Positions 36,415-45,388 of a DNA stretch of 64,000 bases are shown in pieces (the first letter of the stretch is position 1; each line of letters opens with the position of its first letter). The notes beneath the pieces are model-generated. The model saw only the letters and a list, made by a program, of their open reading frames with translations. It was not told the DNA's origin and made no database searches. Source of the DNA: Planctomycetaceae bacterium (GTDB lineage Bacteria; Planctomycetota; Planctomycetia; Planctomycetales; Planctomycetaceae); contig JAKFUG010000007.1 of assembly GCA_021732785.1 (NCBI GenBank), positions 82,984 through 146,983 of the forward strand. The letters are read 5' to 3'. The position numbers were made by a program, and so were the translations under genes.

Positions 36415-38271
36415 TTACTTCTTGTCTTTCGACATCGCAGGCTTGGCTTTGGGGTTTGTGGTTGCGGGCGGGTTCTCCGCACGAGTGCTGCCTTCCCGCG
36501 AGAGCACCTGATAGTACCGCTCCACCAGTCCCTGATACTTTGGCGGGGCGAGATCATCCGTCATCGAAGCGAAGTCGCCGAGTACCAGACTTTGAATCCG
36601 GGATTGGATTTCTTCCTGAAGTTCAATCAATTGGGCCTTGTAAACCGGCGGAGCCATAAAGCGGCCATCGGCGAATTGCAGCTTGGCGGTCTCCATGACA
36701 TTGCCCACGCTAAAACCATTCTGCTTCATTTCCGCGAGCAGGTCCTCGCGGCGTTTCTCGCTGATGCCAAGTTCGTCGGCTTTGTCGAGCATTTCAGCGA
36801 CAGCGCGATGCCACGCAACGACCTGCGCGGGTGTCTGCAACTCATCCAGCTTTGAATGGAGTTGTCCAAGCTGCTGTTCGAGTTTGCGAAGCTCTTCGGC
36901 TTGCGGTCCGACCAGCGCCCGGTAGACCGAATCCAGCCGTTGCGTGGTGATCTGGAAACGATCCGCCACATCCAGGGCCGTGGCCTGGGCGTCTTCGGGC
37001 TTCTGACTCCGGATCTGATCCGCTGCGGATTGCATGGCCTCGACCGCTTTTTTGAGGTCCGTCTCCTTAAGAAGGGCTGTGACTTTTTCCGCAGCCGTCT
37101 GATCTTCCGGCATTGGCGATTGGGCAATCGAATCGAGAATGTCAAGGAGCGTTGCCGCCCGTGCGGCCAAGGCGGCGGCACGTCCGGCGAGTTGTTCGCG
37201 ACGTTCCTCCTCCGTCAGGGGACGTTTTTCAGCGCGACCGCCTCCGCTGCCGGGCGTCATTTTTTCAGCGGGGGTTTTGGCTTGATCCCCCGTCCCTCCC
37301 CCAGCGGGCGGCTGTTTGTCGGCGGGCATGTCGTCTTTGTCGGCTGCCTCTCCGCCGCCGTTGGAATTGGGGTCCGCAGGGGCCTTGTCTTTGGGTTTGC
37401 TTCCGCCACCAACCCCCTGCTCTTCCGGTTGATCCTTATCCGGCATCCCCGAGCCAGAACCGGTCTTGTCTTTGTCAGACGGCTTCTCACGAGCGCCATC
37501 TTGACCCGTTTGATCTTTGTCCGCGTTCTCTTCTGGCTTGCCACCGGTCCCTTCCGGTTTTTCGTTGGTCCTCGGCTCCCGGGGATTCTTTCCGTTTCCT
37601 TGTGGGTCTTTCGGCGGCGTGGTCGGGTCGGGTTTATCGCCGGACTTTCCGTCAGCGCTTTCGGGACGTGGGGCATTCCCATTCGGCTTATCGGTCGGTT
37701 CTGGTTGCGGTGTTGTCCCCCCTTGTCCCTTGGATGGGTTCGGGTTGGGCGGCAACTTGGGATCGGGTTTTCCTTGTCCCGAGGCGGATGCCGGAGTTTG
37801 CATCATGGCCTTGGACATCGCCTGGGTTTGTTGTGCGAACTGCTGCTCGGCTTTGGCAAGCTGAGCAGCCATGTTCCGCGCCGCGGCGATCTTCTGCGGT
37901 GTCTCTTCGGTGAGGAGGGCTTCCAGAAGCGTGGCAATCTCCTGAAACATTTTCGCCGTTTCTTCGGCACGAGCACGGGCGGCAACCGGATCGCGTTCAA
38001 TCGACCCGGCAACACTTTCCGCGGCTTCGGCGGCTTCCGTCATGCGCTGTTTCGATAATTCGGAAGCGCGCTTGAGTCGCGTGAGAATGCGCTCGATTTC
38101 CCGGGCATCCAGCGAGACATCGTATTGCTTGTCTCGAAGTTCGACGCGCGACGGCCGCGATTTCGCCGGTGCGGTCTCCGGTGCGGCGTCATCAGCGCGA
38201 GCAGTCGCGGTATACAGGGCAAGGATTGCCACCGTCGACGTTGCTCGCCGGAAAAATGTTCGATTGGTCAT
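36415..38271 (-). CDS. Secreted coiled-coil protein with a long low-complexity linker
   Basis: A 618-residue exported protein (signal peptide about 1-27, ending ATARADD). Helical, coiled-coil-prone regions at about 45-170 and 360-570 flank a 180-residue linker made almost only of Gly, Pro, Lys, Asp, Glu, Asn, Thr and Gln, with repeated KPD, DKD and GGG units. The C-terminal domain has YKAQLIELQEEIQSRIQSLV and LVERYYQVLSREGS, a pattern seen in large secreted proteins of planctomycete MoxR clusters. The linker is disordered by composition. It may bridge periplasmic partners of the neighbouring membrane proteins; no enzymatic motif is seen. Confidence 0.75.
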   Translation of the reverse strand: MTNRTFFRRATSTVAILALYTATARADDAAPETAPAKSRPSRVELRDKQYDVSLDAREIERILTRLKRASELSKQRMTEAAEAAESVAGSIERDPVAARARAEETAKMFQEIATLLEALLTEETPQKIAAARNMAAQLAKAEQQFAQQTQAMSKAMMQTPASASGQGKPDPKLPPNPNPSKGQGGTTPQPEPTDKPNGNAPRPESADGKSGDKPDPTTPPKDPQGNGKNPREPRTNEKPEGTGGKPEENADKDQTGQDGAREKPSDKDKTGSGSGMPDKDQPEEQGVGGGSKPKDKAPADPNSNGGGEAADKDDMPADKQPPAGGGTGDQAKTPAEKMTPGSGGGRAEKRPLTEEERREQLAGRAAALAARAATLLDILDSIAQSPMPEDQTAAEKVTALLKETDLKKAVEAMQSAADQIRSQKPEDAQATALDVADRFQITTQRLDSVYRALVGPQAEELRKLEQQLGQLHSKLDELQTPAQVVAWHRAVAEMLDKADELGISEKRREDLLAEMKQNGFSVGNVMETAKLQFADGRFMAPPVYKAQLIELQEEIQSRIQSLVLGDFASMTDDLAPPKYQGLVERYYQVLSREGSTRAENPPATTNPKAKPAMSKDKK

Positions 38272-38342
38272 CAGAGAACTCCTGCTTCTGTCTGTCGCGG
38301 CAACCGATGGATCACCGAATGGAATCCAAAAATCGCTTGGTA

Positions 38343-40616
38343 TTACTGAGGAACCGTAGCCGGTGTGGTCGGTTCACCCGCGGCGGGTTCGTCGGTCAAT
38401 CCGTCCGCGACGACGCCTTCCTGGCGAATCAATTCTTCCAGCCGTCGAATCAACTCGCGGGCTTCTTCCTTGTCGGTCTTCGGGCGGCGCAGCTTTTGAT
38501 TCTGTTCGCGATCGAATTGCCGTAACCGCGCCAGCACCGCCGGGTCGGGATTTTTCATCACGAAACGGATGGCCCGTTCACGTTGCTCGATCAAGAGCTT
38601 AAGAGCATCTTTCATTTGCAGAGATGCGTTTTCCCAATTGCCGACGGAGAGCGAATCGACAGCCTGCAACATGGCATTCTGCGCTTGATAGAACAATTCC
38701 GTATCATCAAAGCCGCGCGCTTCGAGCCCTTGCGCGGTTTCCTCCACCGATTGGGCGAGGTCCGTCTCGAATTTCATGAGCTGATCGAGCTCGCTGGCGT
38801 CGGGCTTGCGGCCGACCTTGGCGCGCTTCTCAATCTGAATGGTGCGGTTGACGGCATAACGCTGACGGGTGATCAACTCTTCGAGCGATTTGAAATTGCC
38901 GCCCCCCATGCCGCCGTTGTTGGGCATGGGGTCGGGGTCAATCACGCGAAACTGCCGTTTGAGCGGACGGATATCAATAAATCGCAGATCGGTTTCCGTC
39001 CGCTGCGGTTTATCGGGACGGTTGTCTTCGGCATAGGCGTAGTACATCACGCTGTCTTTTTGCGTCAGTTCAAAGAACTCCAGCGGCAGCACTTTTTCGA
39101 GAGCCGCCTGCGTCGTCGGCGAAAGAGACCCTTCCGCGGCTTCTTCGGCCGCCGCGGCAACCACCGAAAAGTCTTCTGCCACCAACGGCACTTCCTGTTC
39201 ATTGTTGATTTGAAACAGAATGCCCGCGCGGGCGATGCCATAGTCGTCACGCACTCGGACGCGCATCGGCAACTCGGCCAGGGTGTGGACTTCCACTTTG
39301 TCCTCCGGCGACTCGAAGAAGACTTGCGGTGGCTGATCCTGCCGCACGCGAATGCGGTAACGATTCTTTGGCAGTTTTGTGCCGTCGGCCGCTTCGCCCT
39401 GAACGCTGAAGCTCCGATCTTCACTGAGTACCAGTTCAATGGACGCCATCGTCGGATGCTCGTCTTCCAGCAGAACAGTGGATGTAGAACTGTTTCCCAA
39501 ACTGTGATCGCTCAAAACCAGGGGAAGGACTGCGTCTTCTTCGGGCGGTTCCTCTTCCGAAGTCGCTTTTCGCGCCGCGAGAATCATCGTTGCGGATTTT
39601 ACCTGCTTGTCGAAGAGGATATGAAAATGCGCATGCGTTCCTTGCAGTGCCACGACATTGCCATCGCGCACTGTGCTGGTGGGTTGACCTGTATAACTTG
39701 GTGGCGTGAGATCGACTTCGAACGACTCAATTCGTAACGGACGGCGAATGCGGATGCGGTAAGTGGGGCTTTGGAGATCACCGGCACGAACGAAATACTC
39801 CATCGGTTTAGTGAGCCGATCAAATTTTACCTGGAACGATTCCTGCGGCCGGCCATCGGATGTGGATGCCATCTCCGCCGCCTTCGCCTGGACGGTGCCA
39901 TCGGAAAGGATTCGTTCCGTCCATTCGGCGTCGGGTTGACCGGCCGTGCGCGTATACATGACGACCGCGCGGTTCGTTCGTCCGATCAAGGTGGCTTCCA
40001 GCGCGAGGTGGCCCCCCTCTTCCACAATTTCGTTACCGGGGGCAACATTCAGGTCGCGATACGAGCGATCGCCGATCAGCGTGCGGGTTGTCGCCGTCCG
40101 CCATTGCCAATCGGCGTCCGACGCCACGATCCAGATCACGGCTCCCGCGACGACGGCACCAGCCATCAGCCAAAGTTGACGCAAAGGGATCACGTCTTCA
40201 ATCGTCAGCGGGAGGGCCCGGCGATGCGTTTCCTCCACGAGGGCTGCCACCAGCGTCGTCGCGACCCCTTCCGATTGCACCTGGGCCAGCGACATCCTTC
40301 CGAACTGCACCGAGGTGCGCACCGACTGTCCCAATTCGGGAAACGAGTCTTCGATTTCCGCAGCAGTCTTCGACGTTCCCCAGGCACGGCTCATTTGAAG
40401 GGCGGCCCGAAGTCCATAAGCGATGGCGACGAGCCCGACACCCGCCAGGCAAGCCACCCGCGTGTTCCGGTCGAGTTCCCACACATAATCCGCAGCGACG
40501 GCAATCGCGGCCCCGATCAGCAGGCACAACCCCGTTCGTGCGAGAGTTTCACCAATCAGAACACGGAGCTTCTGTGCCCGCACGGATTGAAACCGCTTCA
40601 GAAAGGCGTCATTCAT
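38343..40616 (-). CDS. Large membrane protein of the MoxR/VWA cluster (DUF4175-like)
   Basis: A 757-residue protein. It opens with a cytoplasmic N-terminus and two helices (about 26-45 and 54-70), a conserved loop with SKTAAEIEDSFPELGQSVRTS, a third helix near 150-165 (LWLMAGAVVAGAVIWIVAS), then a large beta-rich periplasmic region (several Ig-like units such as RPLRIESFEVDLTPPSYTG) and a C-terminal helical tail rich in Glu/Arg/Gln (EREQRIRF-type pattern near residue 690). The layout resembles DUF4175-type proteins next to VWA genes. It follows the BatA-like gene by 45 bp. Function unknown; a scaffold of the envelope machine is a reasonable guess. Confidence 0.7.
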   Translation of the reverse strand: MNDAFLKRFQSVRAQKLRVLIGETLARTGLCLLIGAAIAVAADYVWELDRNTRVACLAGVGLVAIAYGLRAALQMSRAWGTSKTAAEIEDSFPELGQSVRTSVQFGRMSLAQVQSEGVATTLVAALVEETHRRALPLTIEDVIPLRQLWLMAGAVVAGAVIWIVASDADWQWRTATTRTLIGDRSYRDLNVAPGNEIVEEGGHLALEATLIGRTNRAVVMYTRTAGQPDAEWTERILSDGTVQAKAAEMASTSDGRPQESFQVKFDRLTKPMEYFVRAGDLQSPTYRIRIRRPLRIESFEVDLTPPSYTGQPTSTVRDGNVVALQGTHAHFHILFDKQVKSATMILAARKATSEEEPPEEDAVLPLVLSDHSLGNSSTSTVLLEDEHPTMASIELVLSEDRSFSVQGEAADGTKLPKNRYRIRVRQDQPPQVFFESPEDKVEVHTLAELPMRVRVRDDYGIARAGILFQINNEQEVPLVAEDFSVVAAAAEEAAEGSLSPTTQAALEKVLPLEFFELTQKDSVMYYAYAEDNRPDKPQRTETDLRFIDIRPLKRQFRVIDPDPMPNNGGMGGGNFKSLEELITRQRYAVNRTIQIEKRAKVGRKPDASELDQLMKFETDLAQSVEETAQGLEARGFDDTELFYQAQNAMLQAVDSLSVGNWENASLQMKDALKLLIEQRERAIRFVMKNPDPAVLARLRQFDREQNQKLRRPKTDKEEARELIRRLEELIRQEGVVADGLTDEPAAGEPTTPATVPQ

Positions 40617-40661
40617 GATTCTGAGTCCCTCTCAACGCTCACCACGGATTCCGATCCGGCT

Positions 40662-42785
40662 CTATGCCGTGGTGCGGTTTCCTACAAAGCCTTCGAGCAG
40701 CAACGCCCCTAACAGGAGACAGGCCACCCAATGCCATAATTCGTCGCGATGCAGGTCGACCGCATGCGCGGACACCACCTCGTTTGTGGAAGACCCGTTC
40801 TCGGACACAAATTTCAAAGCAAAGCGGTTTTCAAATTCTTGTGGTGTGCAGCGTTCGGTTTCTGATTCGCGCGGGCTGACATTCACCACGTCGGCGTGAT
40901 CCGGCCGGTTCCAAACTCCCGGCGTGTTCCATGCGGAGGCACTCGCGGCGAGAGAACCCTCAGAATCGGCCGAGGGTTCTGTCTCCGTGTCGTTCCCATT
41001 CGCGGCGGTATCGAGCAATACATTGCGGACACGGCCACCGGCGGTGAGACCGACTTCATACCCGAGCCATTGGTGCATCAGCGGGAGATACAGCGACGTC
41101 TGGCACCAGTCGCTCCATTCCCGTCCGCACGAGGTGGTCACCCAGAGAACCTTCCCATCACCGACAGGACGCTCGATCACCGCGGCATCGCCGGTTCCGA
41201 ATTCCGCGATGACCGTGGCATCTTTGACAACTTTGATCGGCGTGTAGGCCGCAAACGCCAGCCGCCGCAAATCGCCGTGCTGGGGGTCGCTCAACGATTG
41301 ATAGATCGGATGGTTTTCTTCCCAGCGGCTGAACCGGAATGGCAAATCAACCGCGATCTTCGTTTCGCTCACATCGCCTACGGTGAGCCCCGCTTGTTTT
41401 AGTGTCGCCATGCTCTCGGCCGTGGTCTTGTCACCGGTAAAGACGAGCAACCCGCCCCCCGCTTTCACGAAGCCTGCCAACGCTGCCGCATCACGCGCGG
41501 TCACAGCCGGCACATTGGCCAGCACGACCGCGTGGTAATCATTCAACTTGGGCAGAGGCTCTTCGTCCGTCAACGCGATGACCGTCGGACTAAACGGGCT
41601 GTCGGCAAACGTTTCACCCGTGTTGGCCAAGCGTAACGCGGTCTCCAGAAAATACGTTTCGCTCACTGCGGTATGGGCACCGACACCGTTGTTGACAATC
41701 AGCACGCGATACGCCGGCGACGCGGAAATGGCGAAAAAACGCTGGTTGTCAAACGCCAAATCATCTGTGGCATCGACATAGACGCGGCCTTGCCAGAGCC
41801 CTTCGTTCAATGCCGGTAGTTCAAAATCGAGCGTGATCGTGGCGCCGGGTTCCAGTTTCACCTTCTCCCGCAGCGTGATGCGATCGGACAGCTTGGCGAA
41901 ATCCATTGGAGTGGGCACCGATGAAGTGCGACTCAATCCCGGATTGGCCACCGGGGGATCGGAAACGCGGCCGACTTCCAGAATGATGCCCACTTCTTCT
42001 TTAGCGAAAGCACCGCCATGCAGAATCGAAGCGCGCACCGTGGCCGCCTCGCCGGGGCGAATCCACGTCCGCGGCGTCCGCAGATCCGTCACTGCCAGGT
42101 TGTTGACGACGCTTTGACCCAGATCATGCAAGTGGACTGCCACATCGGTGGGAAACGCTTCGACTTCGGTCCAATCGAGGCCCGATTGCTGCAAATCGGT
42201 GAAGAGGTGAAACTGTTTGGGACCATCGGGAGCCTTCACGCAGACGTCCCGTGCCCACGCAATCGCCGCGCCGAAATTCGTCGCCCCATAAGTCGATTCC
42301 GGAACTTTCAGCGCCGCGAGTTGCCGGGAATCGCCGGTGCCGCTTTGTTCGGTGCCAAGGGGATGAACGGTGTGATCAAAGAACGCAATCTCGATCCGTG
42401 TCTGCGTGCCCGAGTTTTGAATCAACTTCTGAGCCTCGGCCACGGCGTGATCGAGCAATCGTCCCTGTTCCCCTTTTAACTGCATCGTTGCCGACTGGTC
42501 GATGAGGATCACCATCAAATCGCGATCCCCACTCGTCGCCGCTGCGGTGAGGAATGGCCGCGCAAACAGAGTCACGAGCAAGGCGACCAGCGCCATCCGC
42601 AAGGCCAGCAGAAACCATCGCATCACTTTGCGGCGGCGTGCATTCTCTTCGAGCACGATGCGGAGAAAGCGAATCGTGCCGAGTTCCACGCGCTTCGTCT
42701 TGAGACGAAAGAACAAATGGATCAGCACCGGGACCGCAATTGCGGCCGCGCCGAAGAGAAACGAGGATTGCAGAAAGTCAGGCAT
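40662..42785 (-). CDS. BatA-like VWA membrane protein with GATase-like domain
   Basis: A 707-residue membrane protein. It begins with the BatA N-terminal unit: LFGAAAIAVPVLIHLFFRLK, the basic stretch RVELGTIRFLRIVLEENARRRK and a second helix RWFLLALRMALVALLVTLFAR. A VWA domain follows (about 92-250); its metal motif reads DQSATMQL, so one position deviates from DxSxS. The region 385-600 looks like a glutamine amidotransferase-like fold (HAVVLANVPAVTARDAAALA, GGGLLVFTGD, VLWVTTSCGREWS). A C-terminal helix (LWHWVACLLLGALLLEGF) anchors it. Bat/VWA proteins work with MoxR ATPases, here 3 kb upstream in the same operon. Confidence 0.85.
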   Translation of the reverse strand: MPDFLQSSFLFGAAAIAVPVLIHLFFRLKTKRVELGTIRFLRIVLEENARRRKVMRWFLLALRMALVALLVTLFARPFLTAAATSGDRDLMVILIDQSATMQLKGEQGRLLDHAVAEAQKLIQNSGTQTRIEIAFFDHTVHPLGTEQSGTGDSRQLAALKVPESTYGATNFGAAIAWARDVCVKAPDGPKQFHLFTDLQQSGLDWTEVEAFPTDVAVHLHDLGQSVVNNLAVTDLRTPRTWIRPGEAATVRASILHGGAFAKEEVGIILEVGRVSDPPVANPGLSRTSSVPTPMDFAKLSDRITLREKVKLEPGATITLDFELPALNEGLWQGRVYVDATDDLAFDNQRFFAISASPAYRVLIVNNGVGAHTAVSETYFLETALRLANTGETFADSPFSPTVIALTDEEPLPKLNDYHAVVLANVPAVTARDAAALAGFVKAGGGLLVFTGDKTTAESMATLKQAGLTVGDVSETKIAVDLPFRFSRWEENHPIYQSLSDPQHGDLRRLAFAAYTPIKVVKDATVIAEFGTGDAAVIERPVGDGKVLWVTTSCGREWSDWCQTSLYLPLMHQWLGYEVGLTAGGRVRNVLLDTAANGNDTETEPSADSEGSLAASASAWNTPGVWNRPDHADVVNVSPRESETERCTPQEFENRFALKFVSENGSSTNEVVSAHAVDLHRDELWHWVACLLLGALLLEGFVGNRTTA

Positions 42786-42793
42786 CGGCCGTT

Positions 42794-43579
42794 CTATTGT
42801 TTGTCACGGGGGCCATAAAACGCGGCCCAGGTTTCGAAGACGTTTCCCATTCCCGCCGTGTGCGGAGCCTCCCACACCGGTTGATCCTTGATGCTGACCG
42901 CCAGCCCTTCGGCCGTCATGCCGGAAAAGCCAAAACGCCACCCGTCATTCTGAGAAAAGTCGAGGAGCAGCAGCAAATCGGGGTTGGTTCCCGTCCCCGA
43001 AAAGCCAAAAACCGCCCCATCGCCCCCATCAGTCAGCCCTTCGGCATAACGGAACAATGGTCGCGGAATCAATCGCATTTGTCGGCGATTGCTGCCGTCC
43101 GGTTTCCCAATCAATTCCGCAGAAAATCGCCGGGCAATCTCGCGCATTTGTGTGAGCCGAATCGCGCGCGACTCCGACACCGCAGGGGCATCGGCAAGCG
43201 GCTTCCACTCCACACCGGGCTTCGTCGATTGGAATGTCGTCAGACCGTCCCATTCGGCGACAATCTTCTCGGACGAGACGGACGTAAAACAGTACACCCA
43301 TGGACTGGGGAGAACTCCCGGAACATAGCGTTCCACCTTTAGAACGGCTGCGGGGCGACCGTCGCGCGTCCAGATCCAAAGCCCTGCATCTTCGATGTTC
43401 CGCAGTTGATCGCTGTAGCGGAAGAGGGGAGCGCGAACGAATTGAAACTCGGCTGGCGACTTCGAGAGAAGGGCCATTCGCGTCGCGGCTGCCCGATCCC
43501 GCAGCGCGGTCAACGACGCTTCCGCCCCATCGGTTTGATGGAGAACCGCGATCGCGATGAGTACCGAGAGTGCGGACAT
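42794..43579 (-). CDS. Secreted two-module protein, paralog P5 of the MoxR-operon family
   Basis: A 261-residue exported protein. ATG 43579 has GGAAAG nine bases upstream and gives the signal peptide MSALSVLIAIAVLHQTDGAEA; a TTG eight codons earlier is possible. Module 1 has PLFRYSDQ, GLWIWTRDGRPAAVLKVERY and WVYCFTSVSSEKIV. Module 2 starts with the nearly identical PLFRYAEG, then DGAVFGFSGTGTNPDLLLLL and WRFGFSGM. The linking helix is LTQMREIARRFSAEL. It is the shortest copy, lacking the polar C-terminal tail of P1-P3. It is placed between the DUF58 and BatA-like genes, with an 8-bp gap to the latter. Confidence 0.8.
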   Translation of the reverse strand: MSALSVLIAIAVLHQTDGAEASLTALRDRAAATRMALLSKSPAEFQFVRAPLFRYSDQLRNIEDAGLWIWTRDGRPAAVLKVERYVPGVLPSPWVYCFTSVSSEKIVAEWDGLTTFQSTKPGVEWKPLADAPAVSESRAIRLTQMREIARRFSAELIGKPDGSNRRQMRLIPRPLFRYAEGLTDGGDGAVFGFSGTGTNPDLLLLLDFSQNDGWRFGFSGMTAEGLAVSIKDQPVWEAPHTAGMGNVFETWAAFYGPRDKQ

Positions 43580-43608
43580 GAGTGTGAACTTTCCGACGGG
43601 CAATACCG

Positions 43609-44502
43609 CTAGGCTTTGGTCCGGAGGACGAGATAATCGAGTAAGGCCTGATCCAATGGTTCATCCGTCGTGAGTTCCACGAGGTCGATGCCGCGGTTCA
43701 GGCAACTGCTCTGCAAGTCGCGCCGCCATTGATTGATTGCGGCCAGATATTTTTCGCGGACGCCTTCCGCATGAGTGGTAATGTCTTCGCGGGATTCGAG
43801 GTCGGTAAAACAGATATTGCCGTCGAGGGGCAGATCGCGCTCCCAACGGTCCCAAATCTGGAAGGCCAGCACTTCGTGTTGACGGAAACGGAGTTGATCG
43901 AGACCACGAGTGATCGCGGGCAAATCGTCAAAGAAATCGCTGATGATCGCCACCATTCCGCGATGCCGGCACAACTCGGCGGCCTGACTGAGCGCCCGTG
44001 CGGCATTCGATTTCGGCCGCGCTTTCGTGGTCGCAATCGCCTGCAGGATTTCATCCAACTGATGCGGCTTGGCCCGCGGTTCGATGTGCAGCAGCACTTC
44101 GTCCGCAAAGAGCGTGAGCCCCACGGCGTCATGTTGCTTGAGTGCCAAATGAGCCAGCGCGGCGGCGAGTGTGGTGCCGTAGTCGAGCTTGCTCATGCCG
44201 TTGTTCGCGCATTCCATCGACCCGCTGACATCCACCAGCAGGTTGAGATTCATATTCGTTTCGGCATCGAATTCCTTGACGTACAATCGCTTCTGCCGGG
44301 CAAAAATCTTCCAATTGACATGGCGTAAATCATCGCCTTGCGCGTATTCCCGGTGCGAAGCGAATTCGACGCTGAATCCAACAAACGGACTTCGATGCAA
44401 GCCGTGCATGAAGCCTTCGACGATGCCCCGCGCCCGCAACTCGAGATTATCGAGCCGGGAGAAAAACGCGGGATCGGTGAGCACCCGGTTGGAGTTGATC
44501 AT
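43609..44502 (-). CDS. DUF58 family protein
   Basis: A 297-residue cytoplasmic protein of the MoxR-associated DUF58 family, with a degenerate VWA fold. Signature segments are SPFVGFSVEFASHREYAQGDD followed by LRHVNWKIFARQKRLYVKEF, and LLVDVSGSMECAN, in which a full DxSxS metal motif is preserved. Later VAIISDFFDDLPAITRGL and LAFQIWDRWERDLPL match the family. DUF58 proteins are encoded directly after moxR in many bacteria and are thought to be their substrates or partners. Here paralog P6 is inserted between moxR and DUF58; its stop overlaps the DUF58 start (ATGA). Confidence 0.92.
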   Translation of the reverse strand: MINSNRVLTDPAFFSRLDNLELRARGIVEGFMHGLHRSPFVGFSVEFASHREYAQGDDLRHVNWKIFARQKRLYVKEFDAETNMNLNLLVDVSGSMECANNGMSKLDYGTTLAAALAHLALKQHDAVGLTLFADEVLLHIEPRAKPHQLDEILQAIATTKARPKSNAARALSQAAELCRHRGMVAIISDFFDDLPAITRGLDQLRFRQHEVLAFQIWDRWERDLPLDGNICFTDLESREDITTHAEGVREKYLAAINQWRRDLQSSCLNRGIDLVELTTDEPLDQALLDYLVLRTKA

Positions 44503-45356
44503 GGTGTCGCACCCGCTCCCGGTACGGGTTGACGTTCCGCAGCATCGCGATCAGGACCGTAATGCGAAAAATATTCGTGACGGGGATTCCATTCGAGCAC
44601 GCGTTTCGCCTGCCAGACGATGTCATTTTCGTGCCGCACGGTTAGCTCGGCGGACGACATCCGAGCAAACCCGACGCGCCAGGCGGGTGGAGTTTGCTTC
44701 AGGGCTTCCACCTGCACAAGGACTTCCGGATTCGTCCCAATCACCAGCAGAAACAGCGCCCCATCGAGGATCCCGTCCTCCGGGGCGGAATAACGATGGA
44801 CTGGCCGCGGCAATATCCGCATCCGATTGAGTTCGCCGTTGATGGTTTCCTCGCCTTCGAACAGGGCAACCAGCGTTTTCATTTGGGTGAGCCGTTGGTT
44901 GGCCATGTCCGCTGGCAGCGGAGTAGTGATCGATTGCCAGCCGCGTTCCGGATGCTGCGGACGCCAGTTCCACAAAGCGCGGCCTTCAACTTTGAGGGAA
45001 TCGTCTTTGAGGGCCACCAGTTCATAATTCCATTGGAATCCGTCGCGAGAATCCATGAATAGACAGATCGCCGCCACGGGACGATTCCTCACTTCCCACA
45101 GCCATAGCGTGCCATCGGTGGTGGTCAGCGTGGGATCGTTGTATCGCAACAACGGCACCGGCCTCACGCGGTGGATTTCCGTCTCGTCTCCGACGGTCAG
45201 CTTCAGGGATTCGGCGCGCTGGCGCATGGCATCCAGCCGAGCGTCGCGCTCCGGTGCCGGTTCCGCGGCAAAGGCCTGCGCGCTCGCCACCACAGCGACA
45301 GCCCAAAGTGCCGGACGACAGGTCGTGATCGCGGAGGACATCCAGTTGCCGTTCAT
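44499..45356 (-). CDS. Secreted two-module protein, paralog P6 of the MoxR-operon family
   Basis: A 285-residue exported protein. ATG 45356 is used; an upstream in-frame extension to 45413 translates a REP-like hairpin and is rejected. The signal peptide is ALWAVAVVASAQAFAAEP. Module 1 has PLLRYNDP, DGTLWLWEVRNRPVAAI and WNYELVAL. Module 2 has PVHRYSAP, LDGALFLLVIGTNPEVLVQV and WRVGFARMSS. The linking helix is LTQMKTLVALFEGEE. It is the first family copy of the operon, 163 bp after moxR, and is translationally coupled to DUF58. Confidence 0.8.
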   Translation of the reverse strand: MNGNWMSSAITTCRPALWAVAVVASAQAFAAEPAPERDARLDAMRQRAESLKLTVGDETEIHRVRPVPLLRYNDPTLTTTDGTLWLWEVRNRPVAAICLFMDSRDGFQWNYELVALKDDSLKVEGRALWNWRPQHPERGWQSITTPLPADMANQRLTQMKTLVALFEGEETINGELNRMRILPRPVHRYSAPEDGILDGALFLLVIGTNPEVLVQVEALKQTPPAWRVGFARMSSAELTVRHENDIVWQAKRVLEWNPRHEYFSHYGPDRDAAERQPVPGAGATP

Positions 45357-45388
45357 TTCTTCCCTTCGTCTTCCGGAACCATTCTCTT

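Noticed and set aside
36856..38058. 400-codon hydrophobic-looking open frame on the plus strand
   Set aside because: Antisense to the coiled-coil protein; the apparent hydrophobicity is the mirror of the Gly/Lys/Asp/Pro-rich linker codons.
38583..39737. 384-codon open frame on the plus strand
   Set aside because: Antisense to the large membrane protein of the MoxR cluster; no signal peptide or domain.
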